Shown here: one piece after another, positions 22,492 to 31,205 of the stretch
How the letters are laid out: every line of letters starts with the position of its first letter
Numbering within the stretch: the first letter of the stretch is position 1
From: Wyeomyia smithii
Taxonomy: Eukaryota > Arthropoda > Insecta > Diptera > Culicidae
DNA: 64,000 nucleotides
Direction of reading: 5' to 3'
NCBI RefSeq assembly: GCF_029784165.1
Contig: NC_073695.1
Location: 241,030,089 to 241,094,088, forward strand
Program-made: the position numbers and the translations under genes
Notes under the pieces: generated by a model
Database searches by the model: none
Told to the model about the DNA's origin: nothing
What the model saw: the letters and a program-made list of their open reading frames with translations, nothing else

Positions 22492-23390
22492 ATGGAAGTG
22501 GATGAAAAAAACTTGGCAGATCCTGTTTCTATTACGCCTAAACCTCCTGACCCTTAATCCACTGTTTCCTAGATTCCCTCACGCGTTAAACTTTATCCAG
22601 ACGGATCGACTGCTTCATTTGTTGTTTTTTTCCGACCAAAAAAAGCTCATGAACATTATTCAAATATCTAAGGACTAAAGACTCATTTCCAGTCCATCAC
22701 TGAAGTTTCTAAGGTCAGACCTAACAAGTTGAGAGTTTTACCAGGGAATATCATGTTTATGTTCCCGCACGAGATGTGCAAATTGACGGTGTTGTTACCG
22801 ATTCCAGCTTATCCAGTTAATTGTCTTTTAAAAGACGGTCTTGGATATTTTAAAAACACTTCAATTCCAACGGTTAAAATCCTCGATTGTCAACATTTGA
22901 GATCCGTGTTCTTTGTAGAAGGGAAGAATATATTTTACCCTGCAGATTCGTTTCGTGTCACATTCGCTGGATTTGCTTTACCATCTCACATCTCTATTCA
23001 CAATGTCCTCACACCTGTTTGCCTGTATATTCCACGAGTCATGAACTGCACCAATTGCAAACAGTTTGGCCATACTTCTGCCTACTGCTGTAATAAAAGT
23101 CGATGCGGCAAATGCGGGGGGAAAACATCTTGATGATTCTTGCAATCAAGAAAATATGATTGTTATTACTGTGGTGAAATTAAACATGAACTCTAGAAAT
23201 TCTCCTTATATATTAAACATAAAATGAAAATGAAACGATCTCTTGAAGACCGCACTAAACGCAGTTATTCTGATCTTCTTAAGCAATCGGAAACAAATTC
23301 TCTTATTTCTTCCAATATTTATGATTTATTGCCCTCTGATGAGACGGACTGTGACATTCCTCTTGCTGGTCCTTCTTTTTCAATTTAAAG
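22492..23390 (+). pseudogene. I-like LINE ORF1 (gag-like, CCHC), decayed
   Basis: Opens with ATG at 22492 (MEVDEKNLADPVSITPKPPD), then stops and shifts frame. Pieces in other frames continue a gag-like protein: KLYPDGSTASFVVFFRPKK, then SITEVSKVRPNKLRVLPGNI. The uninterrupted piece at 22729-23133 carries a CCHC knuckle CTNCKQFGHTSAYC followed by CGKCGG. The terminal piece contains MKRSLEDRTKRSYSDLLKQS and ends at about 23389. The order and style match ORF1 of I-like LINEs. At least three disabling changes are visible. An ORF2 start lies about 90 bp downstream. Confidence 0.8.
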
Positions 23391-23606
23391 TAAATACAAG
23401 AAACATTTTCATTTTCATCTCAATGGTCCCACATTGCAACTTTAATGACCTTTGATGACTAATTTATCGTTTGAGACTAATGATTTTATACATATTTTAC
23501 AATGGAACTGCAGAAGTATCATACCAAAACCTATTCCATTCAAAACTACGTTTAATAACACAGTGCAAAAATTGTTTTGCCTTGGTTTCTATATATGATT
23601 TTTCGA

Positions 23607-24751
23607 CAGTGGTGGGCGCCATTGCGCTAATTCGCTAATCGCTAATTAGCGACGCTAATTCGCTAATCGCTAATTAGCGACGCTAATATTCAGTTAGCGG
23701 TTTAGCGATTTCGCTAGTTTTTGAGCTGGTGAGCGAAACTGTTAGCGTCGCTAAAATTTTGGCCTTCGAAATGCTAATCGCTAATTCGCTAAATTTTGTG
23801 AAGAAGCGACAATAGAACTATTTAGAAAAACTGTGATTTTTTTGATGGCATACGTAAATTGCTTCGAAAGATGAACATTAGAGTGCCAATCGAAATCGAT
23901 TTTTCGAATATCGTTAGCGGTAAGGCTCAAAAGTTTCGTCTTTTCGAAAAAAGTCTCCATGCAAAATTTCAGCTCGATCGGACATCGGGAACACGTGCCT
24001 CAAAGCGGTCAAAGTTTCACGAAATATATCGATTGAAAAAAGCACAGGTAGTCATACATAAAATTGTCGAAATCGAAGTTCTTTTTCGTGAAACTTTGAG
24101 GCACGTGTTCCCGATTTTTTTTTTCATACATCTCATTGGCACTCGATGAACATACTCTGCTGCGAAAGTTACTTTTGGAACGTATGTTTCATTCAAACAA
24201 CGTTCAATTGTCTAAATTGTCTAGAGTTCCTCTCTTTACGACACAATTGCAAGACAGTCTTTGTACCCCAGAATGGAGTTCCAGTTATCGCACAAGCCAC
24301 AGGAGCGGTTTGAAAAACAAACTCAAGGTCTAGATTGAATTTTTGGCACACCAAGAACTTTTGTAAAATGCAATGCGCTTGAAATTATGACAACTTTGGT
24401 TCTACTTTTTCGATACAGATAATAATTGAATTTTTATGAAAACATTCCTAAAAGTATTTATGTTCAATGCAAGCTGAATAGCTTTTGTTATTCCTTGTTT
24501 TTACAAATTCAAATATGAACACCTCTTATTGTAAATAGCTCTAAAAAGTAATTGTTTTCGTTTGTTTTACCACAAAAGATCAAAGTGGTCCAAGTTTTAC
24601 AAAAAACGAGCAATAAATAATAGCGATATGACTACTTACATATTATTAAGTTAGCGATTAGCGATTAACGAAAGTTCCGCTAATGTGGGTTTAGCGTTTA
24701 GCGTTTAGCGATTATCGAGCTAAATTTTCCGGTTAGCGGTGCCCACCACTG
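23607..24751. mobile_element. hAT-type MITE, 1145 bp, with 8-bp TSD
   Basis: Terminal inverted repeats are CAGTGGTGGGCGCC at the left and, read inward from the right end, CAGTGGTGGGCACC. The flanking 8-mers TTTTTCGA (23599-23606) and TTTTTTGA (24752-24759) differ at one base, which is the TSD length of hAT transposons. Subterminal zones are filled with GCTAAT/ATTAGCG words at both ends (23625-23790 and 24650-24735). No transposase frame is present. A second, palindromic element is nested inside. Confidence 0.92.
23870..24155. mobile_element. Nested palindromic MITE inside the hAT MITE
   Basis: Inverted blocks: GAGTGCCAAT (23881-23890) against ATTGGCACTC (24135-24144), and ATCGGGAACACGTGCCTCAA (23983-) against its complement ending at 24115. 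The left inner arm (23983-24022) carries a 9-bp insertion (a repeated CAAAG motif) absent from the right arm (24085-24115). The left half is longer and includes AAAATTTCAGCTCGATCGGA, a string I remember from mosquito repeats. It may be a separate element that inserted into the MITE. Confidence 0.75.
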
Positions 24752-24815
24752 TTTTTTGATGAAGTTTGATGCGAAAATAAATTTCCCTGAGTTTGAACAT
24801 ATTACAACTTAAGGG

Positions 24816-25079
24816 GCAACAATGGCGCCATTTTGAATTTTCGAGAAATCGGAAAATTTCTATGTTTTTTGACGCCAATTTGTTTAAGAACAAATATCAA
24901 AACTCTAAGAGAATGTCCACATATGTATTAGCATCTTCTTACCCGTCTTTAAAAAAAACAGATTTTAAATTCGATAAACCTAGATTAGTCCACCTAGCGG
25001 TCAGACGCAGCCTTTCTCGTTCAACCTTATTATTTGTTTAAATAGATTTACACGAACACTTCATTTTTTAGAAAAAAAA
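24816..25079. other. Short unclassified spacer
   Basis: Includes AGATTAGTCCACCTAGCGGT near 24983-25002 and CCTTTCTCGTTCAAC near 25010, strings that I associate with dispersed mosquito repeats. It may be the left edge of the repeat that follows. Confidence 0.4.
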
Positions 25080-25970
25080 TACACCTTGATAATATTTGCT
25101 GGATTTATTTATCTCTCTAACAAATTTTTGGTAGCCAACAGTATAACTATACTGAACATTTGAAACATAACATTCAAACACATATGAGCCCGTTCATTTG
25201 ATAACAGTATTATTCGAATCGGTTGCGTAGTGTCGGTGATACTGAAGTTTCGTGATTTTCACATTTTGATACATTACAGACAAAGTTGGAGTCCGATTAA
25301 AATTCAATAGAGCATTAAAAGGCAGCTAGACCTTTCATTTGACACTAATTTTGTGACAATCGGTTAAGCCATCTCTGAAAAAAGTGAGTGGGTCTAAGCA
25401 GTCCTCGGAATTTTTTTTTTTCAAAACTGGATTTCACATTTTTGAACATAACAGACAAAGTAATAGTCTGATTACAAAAAAAAATTAACACAGTCTTCTG
25501 GGGCAACCAGTCCTTCCATATGACACTGATTTTATGAAAATCGGTATAACCATCTCTGAGAAACATGAGTCTCCAGAACACGTTTCTGTTCATAACTTTT
25601 GAACCATATGTCCAATCTCTATAAAATTCGAAAGTTAAGAGTTTTTCAGGTAGCCAGTTCTTTTGAGATCTATTTTGTTTGAATCGGTTAAGTATTTTTT
25701 CTAAGATAATGATGTTTATGATTTTTACATTTGATACATAACCTCTAAACTAAAAATCCGATTACAATAAAATTCAATAGGGTCGTATGGAGCATCTAGA
25801 CTTTTCATTTGCAAATAATTTCAGATTGAGAGAGCGTCACACACACAAACTGAAAATGCTCAGCTCGTCGAACTGAGTCGAGTGATATACAACATCCGGC
25901 CCTTTGGAGCACTTTTATACCTTTAGTTTTTTGAGTGATTGCTATACCTTTCTAGGAGAAAGGCAAAAAC
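25080..25970. repeat. Dispersed repeat built of ~145-bp tandem units
   Basis: About five imperfect units, starting near 25140, 25260, 25436, 25580 and 25722. Each has an ACATAACAGACAAA-like start, a CCGATTA-AAATTCAATAG middle, a TAGACCTTTCATTTG segment and an AATCGGTTAAGCCATCTCTG end. The right terminus has CGTCGAACTGAGTCGAGTGA and ends TTTCTAGGAGAAAGGCAAAA at about 25950-25968, which I recognise as a common mosquito repeat end. It is non-coding, and each unit has drifted considerably. Confidence 0.8.
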
Positions 25971-26105
25971 TGAGCTCAAAACGGTGATTCAACGAAACTG
26001 GTTTTGACATATGTTTGGTATATTTCACAAATCAAAATAATATCAGGTATGCATGAGCATTAATGTTAATGCGCTAATATCTAAAAGTAGTAGTCAAATT
26101 ATGTC

Positions 26106-27341
26106 TTATATTGAGTAAAAAATTTTTAGAAATCGATCGATCTGATCAACGTAAAATGGCAGCAACATATCAAAACAGTTGGAGTTGTTCCCCGAAAGAC
26201 ATGCAAGTCTTTGAACTTTTTTGAGTTTGGCTTGCGCAGTCACTTCGTTCACCTTAGGCCACCACACAAGGGCAGCATAGGTGATTCTTGGTCGGGCAAT
26301 GGTCTTGTAAGACCAGAGTGCCAAGTCTGGTTTCAGTCCCCAGGTCTTACCGAACAGAGTTCTGCAGGCCCAGATCGCTGAGATCGCTTTCTTAGCGGCA
26401 TGATCCAGTTGTGCAGACCAGTTCAGTTTCTTGTCCAGAATAATTCCGAGGTATTTTACTTCATTGCTGAAGCCCAGTCTAACTCCATTCAGTATTGGAG
26501 GAGTGATGGAGATCTTCCTTCGTCTGCCGAATAGAATTAGGACTGTTTTTAAGGGGTTTATGTTTAGACCCTCCTGTAAACACCATGACATGGTGGTATT
26601 CAGAGCCGTTTGCATTCGGCTCGACAGAGTTGCGTCATCTTTACCTCTGACGATGAAGATGATGTCATCGGCGTATCCAATGACCTCGTAACCAAACTGT
26701 GAAAGATTGTTGAGAAGTGCGTCGACAACTAGTGACCATAACATAGGCGAGAGAACTCCTCCTTGCGGACATCCCTTGATCACTGACATTGTTACAGACG
26801 AATCTCCCAAGGTTGCTGTGATCACTCTGCTAGAGAGCATTGCGTGTATCCAGCTCCTTGAAGTGTGGTCGACTCCCTTATTAGAGAGAGCCGTATTAAT
26901 TGATGCAAAGGACGTGCTATCGAAGGCCCCTTCAATATCAAGAAAGGCACATAGCGCCGTCTCCTGATAACTCAGGAAATTCTCAATCAACGTCACTAAG
27001 CTGTGAAGAGCAGTTTCTGTTGACTTGCCGCTTTGATTGGCATGTTGGTTCCGATTCAGCGGGGAGTCTTTAAGAAACTCATTACGGATATATTTATCCA
27101 CTATTTTCTCCATCAACTTGAGAAGTGATGAAGTCAGACTTATGGGTCTGAAAGTCTCAGATGGGGTTTTGTCCTTTCTTCCAACTTTGGGGATAAACAC
27201 TACCTTCACCTTCAGCCAGTTATCCGGAATATGGCCCAGGATAAAGCTAGCTCTGAAGAGGTTGATGAGTTTGAATATAATAGCTGCGTCCGATTTTTGT
27301 AGAAAGATGGGTAGTATGCCGTCTGGACCTGGAGACTTCAT
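26106..27341 (-). pseudogene. LOA-clade reverse transcriptase domain
   Basis: A 411-codon uninterrupted frame with KSPGPDGILPIFL, FRPISLTSSLLKLMEKIV, AFLDIEGAFDSTSF, KGCPQGGVLSPMLWSLVVD, VIGYADDIIFIV (catalytic ADD) and EVKYLGIILDKKLNWSAQ in the right order, a pattern typical of LOA-clade enzymes. It ends 20-30 residues after RLACLSG in unrelated sequence (FYVDQIDRFLKIFYSI). The usual downstream C-terminal and RNase H part is therefore gone. The active-site residues look intact in this piece, but without endonuclease and 3' UTR the copy cannot be autonomous. Confidence 0.9.
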
Positions 27342-27749
27342 AGGGTAGAATTAGCTTAAAGCCCAACCTATTGAAGCTTCCGTGAACAGTCAACGGTCCA
27401 GCAGAATGGACTTCCGAGACGCCATATGTCTCGAACTGTCCCGCCGCGACCCATCACTATTCAGTTCTTCGGTCTCTGTCGATTCAGGAAAGTGGGTGTT
27501 CCTCCAATCTCCAACGTTTCCTTGGTAGTGACAGTGACGCATCCATCCTCTTTCCTCACTTGTCCTAAACCGTTAGTATGGTCTTTGGATATCGCCTTTT
27601 GGGGCCGCGTAGCTTCCTGCAGAGATCGGATTCTTTCACAGAAACTAACTCTGTATTCCCGTTGAGACTTGCGTAGCTCGCCGTTGTACTTAGTGAGGGA
27701 CGCTCTGTAATCTCAGTTAGACGTGACTTGTGCCCTGTTGAACAACCGC
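27342..27749 (-). pseudogene. LOA ORF2 linker, frameshifted
   Basis: Between the endonuclease and the reverse transcriptase the coding register leaves the main frame at about 27755 and returns by about 27350. The alternative frame reads RLFNRAQVTSN, then a stop, then DYRASLTKYNGELRKSQREY and VSFCERIRSLQEATRP, which is plausible linker protein. The two shifts cancel, so endonuclease and RT pieces stay in register with each other. Extra stops are also present. Confidence 0.7.
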
Positions 27750-29621
27750 CTAGCCTAGACGGAGGTCACTGAGTTGATCATTCCACCAGGGTACATCACG
27801 GCATACTGACTGCTGTGTTGGTGGACGATTTGCGTTAAAAGCGTCCATGATTCTGTTTGGTAGATCATTTTCTGTCGAGTTAAGGTCAACTGAATTTCGA
27901 ATGTTGCTGTAACTGAAAGTTTTTGAATCGAACGGGTGTTTCTTGAAGGATTCACAATCTGTGTTATTAGGATTTCTGAATAGCTCTCTTTGCAGAAGGT
28001 TAGCCTCTATGTTAAAAACAATGTGTCTGTGATCCGACAAACTAGGTTTATCGTAGACATGCCAAATTTTAATCCTTTCGAAAATAGAGGCGCTACACAG
28101 AGTGAGATCAAGGACCTCCTGTCTGATAGCATTGATAAAAGTGAGGTTATTCCCTACAATACATACATTGACATCGTTAGAAGTAAGGTATTCCAGTAGG
28201 TACTCACCCCTGTTGGTGGTGTCTGAGCTGCCCCAGATCGTGTGGTGGGCGTTGACATCGCAGCCGATCAGAAACGGCTTGTTGATGGCCTTGCAGTACC
28301 ACACAAGCGCAGCAACTTCGGGTGGTGGTATATCACCTTGGTCGCGCGGAAAGCAGGCCGACGTGACCACCATATCCTGCTTTCCTGTGGTTGTCGGTAC
28401 TTCAACCGTGACGGCAACGACATCGCGTTGGATAAACTCTGTATTAGGTAAAAAATTTAGTTCTCTATTTAGCAGAATTGCACTTACCTTTCGGATGCGT
28501 GCTTTACCAAAACCGTAGTGCAGTTCATGGTTTCCATTTTCGATGAGTTTGGCCGATTCTTTGTCAATATCCAGAACTAGCTCGACCAATGTCTTTACCA
28601 ATTTGCGGTAAGAGACTCGCCACATTTTGGCAGAGAAATGCTCGTTCTGATTCTGGAGTGAACGAAGAATCTTCTCGTCCGGAGAGTTCGCACTGTCCAC
28701 GAAGTAACCGACATAGCGTCTGGCCTTCGACAATTCCTTCGTATGGTATACACGAAGCTGTGCTCCCTCCCACGGTACGAAAGAAGGTACCTCCCTTTCC
28801 AACCACTGCACTGTGTCGGTGTCGGACAGGCAAGTTGCAGAAAGCAATTTTGTAGATGGCAACCGTTAAACTTGGACTTGGTCTTGGTGCGGATTTTCCT
28901 GATCAGCAATGTGATCGAGGATGGAGGTCCGGACAGTCTGAAGCTGGTCCGTTGTGAGCGTTATAGCTGCCGCCATGTCTCTATATGTGGCCGTCGGGAG
29001 CGACTTCGGACCCGATGACCCCAAACCAGTGCCGTTCCGCAGTTTTTTAAGCTGTGGACACTTGGTACTGGTGTTTGGGGACACCAAGTCGTCCGACCGC
29101 TGTCGCCTGACGGCGACTGGATTTGTTTGAGGAAGCTGCTCTATCGGAAGGAGGGCCAGCTTCCTGGCTTCTTCGTACGAGAGACCGGAGCGAAGGTTTT
29201 TGCTCAGTCATCGCCTTTGCGCGTTGGAAAATCACTTGACAAGGGGTGCCGATGGTTTGAGTTTTCCTTCGTCTTTGGGCCTTGTCTCTGGACCAGGAAG
29301 TAAGTCCCTTTGACTTTCGTCATTCCCTTGTGGAGAACGTAGAATAAAGGATGAAGCAGAGGGTCCTCCGTCCAGTGATTCGCTGTCGAGGTTGAAATCC
29401 CCCTCATACTCCATCTTCTCCATTCCGCTTGGTACGTTTGTTTTTATAGGACTGCACTCCATTAAGACCATGGGTACCGGCGAAGAAAGGCTGCCGGTGG
29501 CCGAATTTTGTGAAGTTTTGTCGTTCATAAAATTCTCTCGAGTCGCTGGGTAAGGAAGGGTCCGCTGCATCAGTGACCCGCGTAAGGGCTGATTACTGTG
29601 AAGGGTGCCCTGGTGCTCCAT
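27750..29621 (-). pseudogene. LOA ORF1 fused to endonuclease by internal deletion
   Basis: A single reading frame from 29621 to 27750 with in-frame stops at 29232, about 29196 and 28866. ORF1-type sequence includes NLRSGLSYEEARKLALLPIE (about 29185-29126), and a DUF4780-like module follows at about 28862-28480 (SKARRYVGYFVDSANSPDEK, ENQN-type QNQNEH, LHYGFGKARIRKVS). This runs without a break into the endonuclease: PFLIGCDVNAHHTIWGSSDT (Asp-Asn pair), EVLDLTLCS and LSDHRHIVF. The first part of a LOA endonuclease and the ORF1 zinc knuckles are missing, so an internal deletion probably fused the two ORFs near 28480-28400. The deletion is inferred from family layout. Confidence 0.8.
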
Positions 29622-29660
29622 AGGCTCCGGTAGCGGCTGGGTATTTGTTAAAGCTCCCCC

Positions 29661-30756
29661 CCCCCCCCTCCCCGTCCATATTATCTATTAACACGGGTCG
29701 CATAACACCTTAGCTTAGGGGTTTAACCATTAGATTTTACGTAGCAGCCATGGTTAAGAGCTGCTACAACCATTCTCCTTTCTAGGGGCTTTGGACCCTC
29801 TGCTTCAGTTCTCAATAATTCAAGTCTGTTCGTAATGGCTAGACTAAACTAAGGAGAACTGTAACAGGCGGAGTTCTCGGAGAATCTCTTACTTCGCTTC
29901 AGCTTTGTCCTAAATGGTCACACCCACCAGTCTAGATTAATAAGAACCAGCTCGTTATCACCGCAGATGAGTCCTAGTCACCAATGCGCTGGGTCGCGGC
30001 AAAAATACATGCATTAAATTCAGGAAGGGACGGAGTGACACGGGTAGTTACGCTTCAGACAGCGAATGGCATCCTCACGCGCCCAGTTGCGGTTCTTCCG
30101 ATACCTTCATTTGAATCCGAACAAAAATCACGTGTACCAGCAGCGCAGACGCAGTCGAACTAGAAGTATCTCTAAAGGTCAATCTACTTCCAACAACATC
30201 TACATCAAATGATCCGGTTTCTACATTGTAGATCAACGCTATTGGAAAATTATTATTCAAGGCCCTTGCATCTTACAGTCCAGGTGAGCACCTCTCCAAT
30301 AATCTTAGCTATTTGAAAACCGCTACTGGGGTCTTATTTTCCTTTCTTTTTCCCGCATTGATCGAGTACGCTCCATTTCAACGAGAGACAATCTCAGGAG
30401 GCTTTCACACTAGGTTAGAATTTCATCCGCGTCATACCTGAAATGGTCATTCCAGCCGGGGCAGGATGTTCGCTCCACCAGTCACGAAGCGGTTATTTAA
30501 TCACGATTGTGGCGCGAACAATTGTCAACCGTTCAGGACTCCACTTCATCTCAAAGCTCATCTACCGCTAATTCTCTCACTCCAACCAGAGAGATCCCAC
30601 ACGATTGCTATCCGAACGTTCATCAGCTTAAACCACAGGATCCATGGCTTATCAAGGCAGTACTCTTGAGACCAGGCGACGGCCAACATTCTACCTTGGC
30701 ACCACGCACAAAGTGATCAAACCCGTATTATACAGTTAAAATAAGTTAGAGAAAAT
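29661..30756. other. Unclassified, possibly LOA 5' region
   Basis: No recognisable coding sequence. It may include the LOA 5' UTR next to 29.66 kb. Short open frames have no known motif. Confidence 0.35.
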
Positions 30757-31000
30757 AGGGTAATTGCTCCATTATTCATCTCAACAGCTAGCTGCACCTA
30801 TATTCATTTTATTTCTCCCATTAGTCAAATTTACCGTCAAATTTCTACAAATTTTTGCAAGTAAATCTATTTGCTTCTCGATTTTGTCAAGTGGTTGAAA
30901 GTTTTAAGTTGAAAAAATGGTGAAGTTTGACCATAAATTGATCCAAAAGGCCTGATGAGATGAATATAGGTACTGAGGTGAATATAGAAGCGATTATCTT
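30757..31000. repeat. Possible degenerate inverted repeat
   Basis: GGGTAATTGCTCC, TATTCATCTCAACAG and CACCTATATTCAT on the left resemble the complement of the right part (AGATGAATATAGGTACTGAG, GTGAATATAGAAGCGATTA). The arms are short and drifted. A small non-autonomous element is possible but unproven. Confidence 0.4.
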
Positions 31001-31085
31001 ATAGTGATTAATTTAGATTAAAATTTAGAATAAATTGTTAACTGCTCCAAACTTAATTACAATTAAATAAAAAATAATTCATAGG

Positions 31086-31205
31086 ATATTCTAGAATCAT
31101 TCGAAAATGGTTTTGCAAATTTTCTACCTAGAATCATTCATGATACATTTTCGAACTATTCCAAACCATTTCAGAATAATTTTAGAATTATTTCTATTCA
31201 AATTC
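31086..31205. repeat. Short dispersed repeat, copy 2
   Basis: Same ordered blocks as at 21776-21870 (ATTCTAGAATCATTCGAAAA, TGATACATTTTCGA, CTATTCCAAA), with a further TTTAGAATTATTTC motif at the right. Possibly a longer copy of the same non-coding family. Confidence 0.7.

Larger units (their letters stand above)
23470..24815 (+). pseudogene. I-like LINE ORF2 endonuclease start, split by an hAT MITE
   Basis: At 23494 onward the frame reads YILQWNCRSIIPKPIPFK, the characteristic opening of an I/Jockey-type endonuclease (QWNCRSI with its catalytic Asn). It is cut at 23606 by the MITE at 23607-24751. It resumes after the duplicated target with MKFDAKINFPEFEHITT at about 24760-24812, which fits the next part of such an endonuclease. 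Sequence beyond about 24815 no longer reads as ORF2. The domain therefore existed before the MITE arrived. Confidence 0.75.
26106..29660 (-). mobile_element. LOA-clade LINE pseudogene
   Basis: Minus-strand element retaining parts of ORF1, endonuclease and reverse transcriptase, with the RNase H/3' end missing. ORF1 to RT reads in one register, with in-frame stops and a pair of compensating frameshifts. The 3' limit is about 26170, where the protein match fades after RLACLSGNN. The 5' limit is uncertain: ORF1 codons begin by 29621, and a C-tract lies at 29659-29671. No TSD was found. Confidence 0.82.
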
